Origin: Tragulus kanchil
Lineage: Eukaryota > Chordata > Mammalia > Artiodactyla > Tragulidae
Direction: 5' to 3'
Length of the DNA stretch: 64,000 nt
NCBI GenBank assembly: GCA_022376925.1
Contig: JAIOJX010000001.1
Coordinates: forward strand, 2,108,001-2,172,000
This document shows positions 23,301 to 33,351 of the stretch, piece after piece. Both the position numbers and the translations under genes were made by a program. The notes under the pieces are model-generated. The model was not told the DNA's origin and made no database searches. It saw only the letters and a list, made by a program, of their open reading frames with translations. The number at the start of each line of letters is the position of its first letter. Position 1 is the stretch's first letter.

Positions 23301-26300
23301 CTCGCTGGCCAAGAGCTGTGGGCTGCAGGCCTGGTAGGACCTCCAACACTCACCCCAGGGTGCTGCCCAAGGGCCTTGGAGAGCACAGCCTGGTGCTGAG
23401 CGTGGACATCTGGGGTGTCCCTGGGAGGGTGGAGGGGATACCTTCTCCTGGCCTCCGCCTGGTCTCGTCGTGTCTCTTGGGTCTCTGGTGGCTGACGGCG
23501 TGGCCCTGGGGCTGCCTTTGCAGTGTGGAAGAGCAGTTGGAGGACACCAAGGAGAAGAATGAGGCGGTGCTGGGGGAACTCTTCTCGAGCCGCTCCCTGC
23601 AGACGCTCCTGAGACCCAAGTGTGACCCGTGGCCGGTGGACGTGCAGCCCCTTCTCGACAGCCAAAGCGATGACTGGCAGAGGTACATGCCCCGCTTGGC
23701 CTGCTGCCCGGGACGGCCCTCCTGTGGTGGCACAGGGCAGAAGTGTCCCCTTTTCTTCCTGCAGGACTGGCCCCCCTGTCAAGTTGGAGAAGGAGAAGGA
23801 GGCAGAGCTGGCCCGGCAGCTGCAAGAGTGCACTGCAAAACTTGAGGCGCTCAGAGTGGAGGTGAGGTGCTGGCCGCGGGGCTGCAGGGGCCCTGCTGCG
23901 TGTCCCACCCTGCGAAGTACGTGACCCACCCCAGCCTCGGATGCCCCATTTTTACAGAGTGTTGGGAGGCCTAAGTGAGATGGTGCATGCGCAGAGCCCC
24001 CGACTTCCAGAATGTGATGGGTGCTAAGGCCCTGTGAAGGCAGGAGTGGAAAGACTGGCCTCAGGTGGGCCGTGGGCCAGGCCTTGCCCCCTGGGCTTTC
24101 CTGTGCTTTGTGCGTGTGGCCCCCCACAGCCCTGGACCTGGCCTCATTGCGAAGGTCCTGGGGAGGATGTTGAGGCCCATGCAAACGTCTGGTCTTCTGT
24201 CTGTCTCCCAGTTTGTGAAAGCATGGAGTAGCCCGTGGACCCTGCCCTTCAAAGGGGGTTAGAGACCTGGGGCCCCATGGCAGACAGGGTAGCCGCCAGG
24301 CATCCTCCACCTCTGGCTTTGCAGTGCTTTGCGCCACATAAGCGAGGAGCCACTCTGGACGGGGCCGATGCCAGCACCGTGAACCAGAAGCTGCGCCTGG
24401 TTGTCTCTGACTTCCACCAGCTCGTCATGGCATTCCTGCAAGGCTACGAGGACGAGCTGTGCGAAAGCGGCCGGCGCCCCGCCCCGCCCCTGCACCCCTG
24501 CGGGCCCCTCGTCCAGGCCGTGTTCCAGACGCTGACATCATGCAGCCAAGTGAGCGCCACCCTCTCCTCTCCCTGCCCAGGGGCTGCTCCACTCCCAGCA
24601 GGCCCCCTGAGCACTGCGATACGCTGAGCTCCCGCTGCAGGCCTCTGTCTGGAACTTGGGACAAGCTGGGGCTGGTACTTCCTGTGGTGGTGTAGAGCGA
24701 ATGAGGGCTTGTGTGGATGGCCCCTGTGGGTCCCCCTGCACTTCAGGAGGGCTGTGCACCGCCTGGGCTGGGTCTCAGCGGACGATGGGAGCCTCTCATC
24801 CCGTCCCCCAGCCTCTGTCCCTGTGTTGGCCTCACCCTGTCTTCATGAAACACTCAGGTGTATCCCAGTGTGTTCCTTCTCGTGTGGCCAAGAACTGTGC
24901 CTCTTTGTGCCCTTGACGCGGTTCAGACAGACGGGAGCATGTGGCCTCACGCTGCTGAGTGGACTGACCGCATCAGTATTGACTCAGATCCTCGGGCGTG
25001 GAAGGCGAGCTCTGGTCGTGATGATGCGTGCAGTTGCCACACATGGGACTCTGACAGTGACGCAGGGCTTCCGTGGCTCTGGGCTTGGTTTTTTAACAAA
25101 AAAGCTCTTGGACTTCCAAACCTCAACCTCTTGGTAGAACCCCAAGGTTATCCTTTGCAATTCTACCCACAGGCTGAGTTAGGGCACAGTCCCCTCCCAT
25201 CAGAAAGGTCCTTTTACCTTGGGACATTGATTTTCCCACATCCCCTGGCTTTGCGTGGCCCCAGTGTGGGGTGGGGTCCATGGTAGTCGGTGTCCCCGCA
25301 GGGCCAGGAGGAAGGGACTTAGGCTGGGGAGCTCTGATGCGTGACTCGAACTGGGAGGCCTGCTCTTGCCCTGGGCGGTCCCTGAGGGTGGCTGCACGTG
25401 TCCCCTGGCCACCTGTGGGTCAGGCCCCGGCACTCCAGCCCGCGTGTCCTCTCCCCCCGCCCCCACTCCTAGCTGTTGCAAGCAGTCATGGAAGTCACTG
25501 ACACCTCAGCGAGAGCCGAGCAGATGGTGAAGCAGCAGCAGGCCGAAATCTGTCAGGGCTGCAGCCACTCTGTGATGAGTCTAGGTATGTGCTCACCACC
25601 TTCTGGGACTGGGGCCGCCCGTGTGGTGGTCAGGGCCATCTCCATGCACCTCAGCTTGGCGCCCGCCTCCTGGGCTCAGCCTGCACTGGGGGCTCGCCCT
25701 GCGCTGGTTTCTTCCTACTACTGCTTAAGGTTCTCCTTCCCTTAAACCATGATTTTCACAGATTATAAAATGGAAACATTAATTGTAGAAAGTTGGCATA
25801 ACCTTAAGACAAGCGGAGGGAGACTAACAGTGCTGCCTATGTGGTGGCCGGAGGGAGTCAGGGTCCTGTTTTGGTCTGTTTTGTCTCATCATTTTTTATT
25901 TCTTTGTATAAGTTAAATATAATCACATCATGTTACAGATTCATATTCTTTCCCTTGGACCTCATTTTAAGCATTTTTTTTTTTTGGCTACTTCTATTGG
26001 TCTTTCATTTGTCCATTTTCATCCATCTTTGTTCTTTGGCCCGTGTAGGCCTCCCATCGCAGTGGCCTCTGTTGTTGCAAAGCGCCAGCTCTGGGCACAT
26101 GCGCTCCAGAGCTCTGGCTCGGTCGTTGGACACATCAGTCCAGCCGCTCCGCGGCACATGGGATCTTCCCAGGCCAGGGATCAAACCAGCACCCCTTGCA
26201 CTGCACGGCGGTGTCCTTTCCCACTGGACCACCAGGGAAGCCCTAAAAGTCACATTTTTGTCAGATACTTGCTTTCAGATATTTGCTAAAATTTACTTAA

Positions 26301-29300
26301 AATTTTCTGTTACTGAGCCTGTGGGTCATTTTCATTTTCTTATTGTTACACTGTCACAGGATTTACAATAGTGACAAGTGGGGATAATTCAAGATTTTAC
26401 TCTTAGATAGTGCTTGGGTAAATGCTGGTTATATGTATATGCTGGGACGTTATTTGTTGTTTCAAAACTTGGTTACAGTGACATGAGGAGATGCATATTC
26501 TATAACATTAAAAGCAAAATGCAAGTTAAAAATGAAATACATAATATGATCTTTTCTGAAAGGGAAGAACTGTAGAAGAATCCTTTGTGGGAGTTTAGCT
26601 AGAACGTAGATGTTGGTTTGCTCCATGTTGGAATCAGGTAATTTAGTTCATTTGCTGCTGCTGCTTAGTTGCTAAATCATGTTAACCCCATGGACTGCAG
26701 CCCGCCAGGCTTCCCTGTCCTTCACTGTCTCCCAGAGCCTGCTCAGACTCATGTCCATTGAGTCAGTGCTGCCATCCAACCGTCTCATCCTCTGCTGCCC
26801 CTTCTCCTCCTGCCCTCAATCTTTCCCAGCATCAGGGTCGTTCCCAGTGAGTCAGCTCTTTGCATCTGGTGGCCAAAGTTTTGGAGCTTCAGCAGCAGTC
26901 CTTCCAGTGAATATTCAGGGTTGATGTCCTTTAGAATTGACTGGTCTGATCTCCTTGCAGTCCAAGGGACTCTCTAGAGTCTTCTCCAACACCACAGTTC
27001 GAAGGCATCAATTCTTTGCTGCTTTAAAGCTCAACGTTTCTTATGGTCCAACTCTCACATCTTACATGACTGCTGAAAACACTGTAGCTTTGACTAGATG
27101 GACCTTAGTTGGCAAAGTGGTGTCTCTGGTTTTTAATACACTGTCTAGGTTTGTCATAGCTTTTCTTACAAGGAGCTTTTCTTTTTTTTTTGGTTTGGCC
27201 ACTTCTATTGATCTTTCATTTATTTATCTTTGTTCTTTGGCCTTTGTGGGCCTCCCATCGCAGTGGCCTCTCTCGTCACAGAGCACCAGCTCGGGGCGCA
27301 TGCGCTCCAGAGCACCGGCTTGGTAGTTAGACACACCGGTCCAGCCGCTCCGCGGCACGTGGAATCTTCCCAGGCCAGGGCTCGAACCGGCACCCTTGCA
27401 CTGCAAGGCGGTGTCCTTACCCACTGGACCCCCAGGGAAACCCATTTTCTTCTTTAAATTACATGGCTACAGTCACCGTCTGCAGTGACTTTGGAACCCA
27501 AGAAAGTAAAGTCTGTCGTTGTTTCCATTGTTTGCCCATCTGTCTGCCATGAAGTGATGGGATGCCATGATCTTTGTTTTTTGAATGTTGAGTTTTAGGC
27601 CATCTTTTTCTCTCTCCTCTTTCACCTTCATTAAGATTGATTCTTTAGGTCCTCTTCACTTTCTGCCATTAGGGTGGTGTCAGCTGCATACATAAGGTTA
27701 TTGATATTTCTCCTGGCAATCTTTATTTTTTAATTTTGGCCTCTTTGATTGTTTTATTTATGTATTTATTTTCATCCATGTTTATTCTTTGGCCTGTGTG
27801 GGCCTCCCATTGCTGTGGCCTCTCTCGTTGCAGAGCCCTGGCTCTGGGCGCATGCGCTCCAGAGCGCTGGCTCGTCATTGGACACACCGGTGCTCTGCGG
27901 CACGTGGGATCTTCTTGGGCCAGGGATCGAACCGGCACCCTTGCACTGCAAGGCGGTGTCCTTACCCACTGGACCCCCAGGGAAACCCATTTTCTTCTTT
28001 AAATTACATGGCTACAGTCACCGTCTGCAGTGACTTTGGAACCCAAGAAAGTAAAGTCTGTCGTTGTTTCCATTGTTTGCCCATCTGTCTGCCATGAAGT
28101 GATGGGATGCCATGATCTTTGTTTTTTGAATGTTGAGTTTTAGGCCATCTTTTTCTCTCTCCTCTTTCACCTTCATTAAGATTGATTCTTTAGGTCCTCT
28201 TCACTTTCTGCCATTAGGGTGGTGTCAGCTGCATACATAAGGTTATTGATATTTCTCCTGGCAATCTTTATTTTTTAATTTTGGCCTCTTTGATTGTTTT
28301 ATTTATGTATTTATTTTCATCCATGTTTATTCTTTGGCCTGTGTGGGCCTCCCATTGCTGTGGCCTCTCTCGTTGCAGAGCCCTGGCTCTGGGCGCATGC
28401 GCTCCAGAGCGCTGGCTCGTCATTGGACACACCGGTGCTCTGCGGCACGTGGGATCTTCTTGGGCCAGGGATCGAACCAGTGCCCCTTGCATTGCAAGGT
28501 GGACTCTTTACCCACTGGACCACCAGGGAAGCCCTCTCCCTGCAATCTTGATTCCAGCTTGAGCTTCATCCAGCCCAGCATTTCGCATGGTGTTCTCTGG
28601 ATAGAAGTTAAACAAGCAGGGTGACAGCGCACAGCCTGGATGTGCTCCTTTCCCAATTTGGAACCAGCCTGTTTTTCCATGTCTGGTTCTAACTATGGCT
28701 TCTTGTCCTGCACACAGGGTTCTCAGGAGGTGGGTGAGGGGGTCTGGTGTTCCCATCTCTTTAAGAATTTTACAATTTGTTGTGATCATTTTGGTTTGTT
28801 TACTGTTTGTTTATCCTCCTCTGCATCCTTCACTTACTCTGCAATGAACATGTATCACTCAGTTCCCTCCTGATTGTCAAGGCTTAAGGAAGGTTGCATT
28901 GAGCAGGTTTCAACAGTTAGGCTTCCATGCTGAGACAGGGCTCTGCCGTCGTGGCGATGAGGCCAGGCTCCTCCCTGTTTCCGGGGCTAGGTTTGCTCTT
29001 CCCCACCTTTCTGCTATTGGATAGGGGCAAAATTGTATCTGCATTTAATTTTAAAGTTTGTTTCTGAGTAATTTATTTTTCTTATGGAAATATACTCAGA
29101 AAAGGTTTGTTGTTGTTGTCTCTTGTTTTGTTTTGTTATAAGAAACATAGCCTCTAGGGGGAGGAGTCTTAACTAGGAGATAGACAAGTGAAAAGGTGGC
29201 TATGTCCCCTGGGCTGTGATCAGCACCCTTCAGTCCATTTCCACTGGCTTTAAAGCAAATACTTGTGGACCACAAACCAGGCTAAGAGACGGAACACACC

Positions 29301-31209
29301 TCGCACACGAGAGACTCGCTCGGCTGCTTCCCTCTTGGAGCTGAGCGCCGGCTGGCTCGGTGAGGATTCTCTCCCAGTGCCCGCGCCGCCAGAGTGAGGT
29401 TCTGCGATCACTCTTTTGCTGGCATGTAGTAGAGGCCCTTGCCTCTTCTCTCTTCTGTTCTCAGACCTCTCCTGCCCTTTAGCTTTTGACAGCTGGGTGC
29501 CGCCTGCCTTGGCGTGGGTCCCTTTGAGTGTCTCCCGTTTGGAGTTTTGTGAGCTACTTGGTTGTGTGGCTTCATGTTTTTCACCCACACACAGCCAGGT
29601 GGTTGACAGCTTTTCTTTCCTGTTGCTCCTGCCTCAAGGTCACGCTGGCATGCGTGTGGTCTTCTAGATTCTGAGGACTGTCGGAGCTCTTCAGGGCCCA
29701 TGTGGGCAGCTCATCCCCATCCTCTCTTTCTGTGATGTCTGGTTTGTGTACTCTTTGCCCCAACTCTTATCCACTGCCAGAGGCAGTGGTTTTTCAGAGA
29801 AGAGAACTTTCTAAGCAACTTGAATGAACATAGTCAGTGTCTTGTCCCGACATACCAAGGAAACTAGGAAGAATCACCAAAGAGAAATGCACGCACTCTT
29901 AGGAGTTAAAAATGGTTATCAGCGTGTTCAAACAATCCACGCAGAGAGTAGAACACTGACGAGGCAGCGGACCTTGAGAATCAAGAGAAAAGGGGCAGAG
30001 AGACAAACAAGGACAAAGAAAACCAGCACAGAGACCTGATGCAGCAAAAGGAAGGAAGGATGTGGGAGGTCTCCGAGCTGAGGGGGGGGTCCGGAGTAGA
30101 CGGACTCCCAGACACACTCCACGGCAGCAGGGATGCATGTTGGGGTCCAGCCGAACCCTGAGCCAAGAGAAGGCCTGAATATCATTTTGAATGATAAAGC
30201 ACTTCAATCACAAAATGTAAATATTTTGACAGATGCCTGTGTGCACGCTCAGTTGCGTCAGTCATGTCTGACTGTGGGACCCTATGGCCTGCAGCCCACC
30301 AGGCTCCTCTGTCCATGGGGTTCTCCGGGCGAGAGTGCTGGAGTGGGGTTCTGTGCCCTCCTTCAGGGGAGACATGCGAGCTGAGGACACACCTGGGGTT
30401 GGGGGAGCCCAGGGGTGGGGCTGGCGCATCTGGAGATTGGGAAGATCTGAGGATTTAGTAAAGGGAAATGGCATCCCCAAACTCTATCTATCTGGGGAGA
30501 AATGTGACCGCCCGGAGGGAGTGTCAATGGTGAGTGGGAAGGCTGTCGGTTCAGGCCCGCCTCAGCTTCGCACTCACCCTTGGGAAGGGCAGGACGAAGC
30601 ACCGGTTGCCAGCCCTGGGGGAGGGCAGGGGACAGGCGGGCAGGCGAGCTGGGGGAGGATGGCATAGGGACCACCACAAGGACAAGCTGGGGGACGGGCT
30701 ACTGGCCCCAGGCTTTGGCTGACTGGGAGCTGAAGCCTATGTCCTCTACCCCCAGCGTTCACGCCCCACGGTCAGTACTGCAGGAGGCAGGCCCGCGTGG
30801 CGGTGGTGCGCCCACCCCGGAGAGCCCAGCGGGCGTGGCGCTGGCCTGCTAAAGCCTGTGTCGATTGGTGTGTGTAGGTTTCTGGTCTGACAAAAGCCAC
30901 ACAGCCTCAAAGTCAGAACAGCCCCGGCTCCTGGGCTCTGGGGAGAGGTGGGGGTGGATATGGCCCTGCGAGTGAACCCCAGCCTGGTGCCCACAGGGGC
31001 TGCCATCAGAGCGCACCAGCCCTTCATGCCTCCTGGCCTAAGCTGTTGCCAGCTGCCTGGGGCCTGAGGAGAGCTGGTGAAGGGCCGGGCTGGGAACAGC
31101 TGGACTGATTTCGCTGTTTGCCGTTCTTTTGTTTGCAGTCACCAAAGTAGATGAGATAATCCAGAAATATAAACTCTTCAGCGATGGTGTGCCCAGAGGT
31201 CCGGAGTAG
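13733..31209 (+). CDS. HAUS7: HAUS augmin-like complex subunit 7
   Basis: Subunit of the eight-protein augmin (HAUS) complex that recruits gamma-tubulin to spindle microtubules for branching nucleation and supports centrosome integrity. Ten coding exons (13733-13828, 14555-14670, 18020-18087, 20366-20427, 23146-23237, 23524-23682, 23765-23861, 24325-24549, 25473-25584, 31139-31209) join with consistent phases into 365 codons plus stop, close to the 368 aa human protein. Recognisable stretches include [81 protein letters not shown] and LHPCGP. The start codon sits in a strong context (A at -3, G at +4). Internal heptad-like segments ([14 protein letters not shown]) fit augmin coiled coils. No poly(A) signal was seen before TREX2, on the same strand. 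The frame is intact. Confidence 0.97.
14555..14670 (+). CDS. HAUS7: HAUS7 exon 2
   Basis: Residues 33-71 ([16 protein letters not shown] onward). Acceptor tgcttag, donor gtaaca. Confidence 0.95.
14671..18019 (+). other. HAUS7: HAUS7 intron 2
   Basis: GC-rich intron. Holds a MIR-like remnant near 15,050-15,120 and a Bov-A/BovB 3'-end fragment at about 16,275-16,497. Nothing else recognised. Confidence 0.6.
16275..16497 (+). mobile_element. Bov-A / BovB 3'-end fragment
   Basis: Ends in the ruminant-specific motif cagagtcggacaccactgag followed by cactgaaccgagctgaatca, the hallmark of BovB/Bov-A 3' tails. Confidence 0.8.
18020..18087 (+). CDS. HAUS7: HAUS7 exon 3
   Basis: Short exon, residues 71-94 ([14 protein letters not shown]...ELKIQ). 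Acceptor tctctgcag, donor gtgggt. Confidence 0.93.
18088..20365 (+). other. HAUS7: HAUS7 intron 3
   Basis: GC-rich intron. A MIR-like fragment (tttcctcatctgtgaaatgg) lies near 19,895. No other element recognised. Confidence 0.55.
20366..20427 (+). CDS. HAUS7: HAUS7 exon 4
   Basis: Residues 94-114 ([19 protein letters not shown]). Acceptor ttccgacag, donor gtaagc. Too short and phase-shifted to stand out as an open frame; placed by homology and phase. Confidence 0.93.
20640..20790 (-). repeat. MIR-like SINE remnant (antisense)
   Basis: Degraded MIR complement in HAUS7 intron 4, with ttacccagtgacagagcctg followed by a taactccggcttc tail. Confidence 0.5.
20860..22165 (-). mobile_element. Old L1 LINE fragment (antisense) in HAUS7 intron 4
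   Basis: Plus strand reads as complement of L1 ORF2: gattttgatttgcatttccc-type phrase (ggttttgatttgcatttccc at about 21,231), then ttttccagtaccatttgttg, ttttggcatctttgttgaaa and aaatctgtagatccctttgg. About 1.3 kb, with many substitutions. Confidence 0.88.
22166..23145 (+). other. HAUS7: HAUS7 intron 4, 3' part
   Basis: GC-rich intronic sequence between the L1 fragment and exon 5. No repeat or exon recognised. Confidence 0.5.
23146..23237 (+). CDS. HAUS7: HAUS7 exon 5
   Basis: Residues 115-145 ([17 protein letters not shown], then a cysteine-containing tail). Acceptor ctacccag, donor gtacgg. Confidence 0.94.
23524..23682 (+). CDS. HAUS7: HAUS7 exon 6
   Basis: Residues 145-198 ([20 protein letters not shown]; later [12 protein letters not shown] and QSDDWQ). 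Acceptor tttgcag, donor gtacat. Confidence 0.95.
23765..23861 (+). CDS. HAUS7: HAUS7 exon 7
   Basis: Residues 198-230, a highly charged coiled-coil-like segment ([15 protein letters not shown]). Acceptor cttcctgcag, donor gtgagg. Confidence 0.94.
24325..24549 (+). CDS. HAUS7: HAUS7 exon 8
   Basis: Residues 231-305, including [14 protein letters not shown] and [15 protein letters not shown]. Acceptor ggctttgcag, donor gtgagc. Both ends in phase 0. Confidence 0.95.
25473..25584 (+). CDS. HAUS7: HAUS7 exon 9
   Basis: Residues 306-343 ([20 protein letters not shown], then SVMSL). Acceptor cactcctag, donor gtatgt. Confidence 0.94.
25968..26243 (-). mobile_element. tRNA-derived SINE (artiodactyl, long-tailed type), antisense
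   Basis: On the minus strand begins gggcttccctggtggtccag and contains the B-box-like gatccctggcctgggaagat region; the left end is a T-run, the complement of the A-tail. Same family as the elements at 27,180, 27,725, 28,270, 39,126 and 52,946. Confidence 0.85.
27180..27440 (-). mobile_element. tRNA-derived SINE inserted in BovB, antisense
   Basis: Same family as at 25,968. Its head (on the plus strand cactggacccccagggaaac) carries private variants that reappear in the right half of the next SINE. Confidence 0.85.
27441..28530 (+). repeat. Direct tandem duplication, two 545-bp units
   Basis: 27,441-27,985 and 27,986-28,530 are the same BovB plus SINE segment. I saw no difference between the copies over about 490 bases. 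The SINE in the first unit is a hybrid: it follows the second SINE up to tcgaacc (about 27,927-27,933) and the upstream SINE (27,180-27,440) after it. Confidence 0.85.
27725..27985 (-). mobile_element. Hybrid tRNA-derived SINE at duplication junction, antisense
   Basis: The left part on the plus strand (gggatcttcttgggccaggg) matches the SINE at 28,270-28,534; the right part (accggcacccttgcactgca) matches the SINE at 27,180-27,440. Preceded by ctcctggcaatctt (27,710-27,723), the left target-site repeat of the original insertion. Confidence 0.8.
28270..28534 (-). mobile_element. tRNA-derived SINE in BovB, antisense
   Basis: Flanked by ctcctggcaatctt on the left (28,255-28,268) and ctccctgcaatctt on the right (28,536-28,549), an imperfect target-site duplication within BovB. 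Confidence 0.85.
28800..30225. other. HAUS7 intron 9, unclassified sequence
   Basis: Not assignable by eye to a known element. Open frames exist on the minus strand (29,250-29,763) and one on the plus strand (29,824-30,039), but they lack exon signals, start context or recognisable domains. May be an unrecognised LTR or other repeat. Confidence 0.35.
30230..30375 (+). mobile_element. Bov-A type SINE fragment
   Basis: Contains cagttgcgtcagtcatgtct, ccctatggcctgcagcccac and ctgtccatggggttctccgg, the typical ruminant Bov-A/ART2 monomer. Confidence 0.88.
30376..31138 (+). other. HAUS7: HAUS7 intron 9, 3' end
   Basis: GC-rich sequence without a recognised repeat, ending in the pyrimidine tract (gttcttttgtttgcag) of exon 10. 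Confidence 0.5.
31139..31209 (+). CDS. HAUS7: HAUS7 exon 10 (terminal coding)
   Basis: Residues 343-365 ([13 protein letters not shown], then a short tail) and stop codon TAG at 31207-31209. Acceptor tttgtttgcag. It lies 5.5 kb beyond exon 9, after the BovB/SINE cluster. Confidence 0.93.
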
Positions 31210-33351
31210 CCCGGCAGCGGGGAGCGCTGCCCTGCAGGGCCCGGCAGCAGTCAGCCCCACGCCACCTGGACTTGGCCTCCAGATGCTCAGCGCCTTCAGC
31301 TCTTTGAGAGGGGGGCAGAGGTGGGGTCGGCTGCTATGAGTTGGGGAGAAAAGAAAGCTCAGGTTCTAAGAAATTGCCTCCCGCCTGCTTCTTGCTTCTG
31401 TGGCTCTGCCTGCCCGCCCCCTGCCCATCCCGCCTGCCCGCGTCCCCCTGCCTGGTAAGCGCAGCGATGCCTGGTCACAGCTCCGGGCCGAGCGCGGCCA
31501 CAGCCGCCCCAGGCCCGCCTCCACCGCCTCCTCCCCGGGCCCGTGGGGCGTGTGCCTCCTTCTCCTTCCTCCCCAGGCCACCTGGCACCGACCTGGGGAA
31601 TTCTTGCTGGTGGTCTGACTGGTTGTCCAGGAAGCTGCTGTCTGGGCTTTCCAGGGCGACCCAGTATCTGCCTGGGCAGCGTGCCCGTCCCAGCCGCCTC
31701 CCTCGCTCCAAGCGCGGAACAGGCAGAGCGGGTGGGGCCCCCACCCCACTCAGCTCGGCGTCAGGGCTCCCTCCCTCTGAGCGCCTGGTTGCCAGCCTCA
31801 CTCGCTTCCAGCCTGTCCCGCACCTGTGCCTGTCTCCCTGAGGCTCCTGCTGGGGGGCTGGGAGGATGGGCACCACAGTCCACGTGAAGCGAGAGCGTCA
31901 CAGAGCAGGAGGCTGGAGGGGCTCGTCTCAGCTGCATCCCTGCTCCCGAGCGAGAGGCGGCCTGTGAGCTCCGCGCCGGCGCGGGCGTGGCTGGCACGGG
32001 GCGAGGCCCTGGGCCAGCGCGCCACCCCCTGGAGCGGAGAGCAGCTTCTCGGTCGTCGCCTCCTGTGCTGACTGTGCCTTCACCCTTGACTAAGCTGTTC
32101 AGGGTGGGAAGGACCTGGGGCCTGAGGGGCCGGGGCGGTGAGAGCCACGGGCCGCCTCCACGCCCGCAGCTGGCGCTCTACAGCGCCTCCCTTGCTCCTT
32201 CCCCGGCAGCCTCTGTGTAAGGCTCCTGAGAGATTCTGGGTTAGTTTATTTGGGAACCAGATACCATCTCCCTTTCTTGGTGGAAAAGGAGCCTGCGACA
32301 TTGGGGAGCTGCTGCCGCAAGGCACCCCAGCCCCTCTCAGTGGGCCACAGCTAGGCCTGTCCTTACAGCTCGCTGGCTGCCCCTGGTGAAGGAGCTGTGC
32401 CCTGGAGATGCCCGGGGGGAGGGCCGCAGCCACCCCAGTCAGGGCCCGAGTGCTGCTCCCAGCCCTGGGCAGACGAGGCCAGGGGCTGGGGCTTCCTCCT
32501 TGTGCCTGTGGGGACACACCTGGGATGACGCAGGCTGCGCTCCTGTCGGGAGCCTGCCTGCGGCCTAGGAGCCAGCGTTTCCGCCTGTAGACGTGGGGCG
32601 TGTGTCCCAGCGCTGTGAGCCAGCGAGGCGGCGGCGAGCCGCCCCACAGGTCCTGCAGCCTCGTGCCGCCTCCCTGCCCAACGGGTGACTCAGCGCGGGC
32701 CGCGGCCACAGGTTAAAGGGCTCCTGGAGCAGCCTGTGTGGAGACAGGTGCCCAGCAGCCCAAGAAGCCAGCTCGCGTCCGCTGCAGGTAAGCCAGCATG
32801 GCCGGCTGCCGGGCCCAGAGGCAGATGGGGCCGGGTTGGAGCCAGCACCTTTGTCAGGGAGGCCAGGCATCTCTGTGAGCGCTTTCTTGGGTGCCTGCTT
32901 ATCTGCTTCCTAGCAGCTGATCCCAGGGGTGTGTGCGTTGGGTGCTGTGTCTGAGGCTCGACCACGGGGTGTTGGCGACGATGCCATCCTGGGCTACAGC
33001 TTCCCAGGTGCCCGATGACGTGGAGCTGGAGTCAAGAAGCAGAGGCCCCAGGCAGGCCTTTTGCTGTTTACTAGATGGTAGTGGAGATGGTTACGGAGGG
33101 ACCAAGGGACCCCGTGGAGTGGGTGACAAGCCCCCAGGAGGCCTCGCCTTGTGCATAACTAACAGGTCCCGGTCACTGGGTCCCAGTTTGAAAGGCCCCA
33201 TAGCAGTCTTCCTGGAGCTGGCTCCTAGAAATGACTCCTAGAGCCTAAAGGCCCATGAGGTGGCTAGAAATGAACCCAGAAGGGGCAGGGCCTTGGCCCT
33301 CACATCTTCTGCCTCTTGTTTTGGTAGCTGTAGGGTTCGCTGTCTGAGAAT
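31210..33351 (+). other. HAUS7 3' flank and TREX2 5' leader region
   Basis: Very GC-rich. Scanning the strand I saw no AATAAA or ATTAAA, so the HAUS7 transcript may extend into TREX2 or use a variant signal. A plausible 3' splice site (cttgttttggtag, about 33,315-33,327, and ctgtag just after) precedes the TREX2 start, consistent with a non-coding upstream exon. Confidence 0.5.

Larger units (their letters stand above)
26650..28790 (-). mobile_element. BovB (RTE) LINE 3' part, antisense, interrupted by SINEs and a 545-bp duplication
   Basis: The minus strand of 28,508-28,789 encodes RTE reverse-transcriptase sequence (TWFQIGKG-like motif: [25 protein letters not shown]). The left part holds the BovB 3' region (ccatggactgcagcccgcca; tttggagcttcagcagcagt). 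BovB is diagnostic of ruminants among artiodactyls. SINEs at 27,180-27,440 and about 27,725-27,985 (duplicated at 28,270-28,534) are inserted in it. No full-length protein remains. Confidence 0.9.

Noticed and set aside
23261..24337. 358-aa minus-strand open frame
   Set aside because: Antisense shadow of HAUS7 exons 6-7; exon phases and homology support the plus strand.
31341..31841. 166-aa plus-strand open frame between HAUS7 and TREX2
   Set aside because: Serine/proline/arginine-rich GC-driven frame with no homology that I can recognise; likely 3' UTR or intron.
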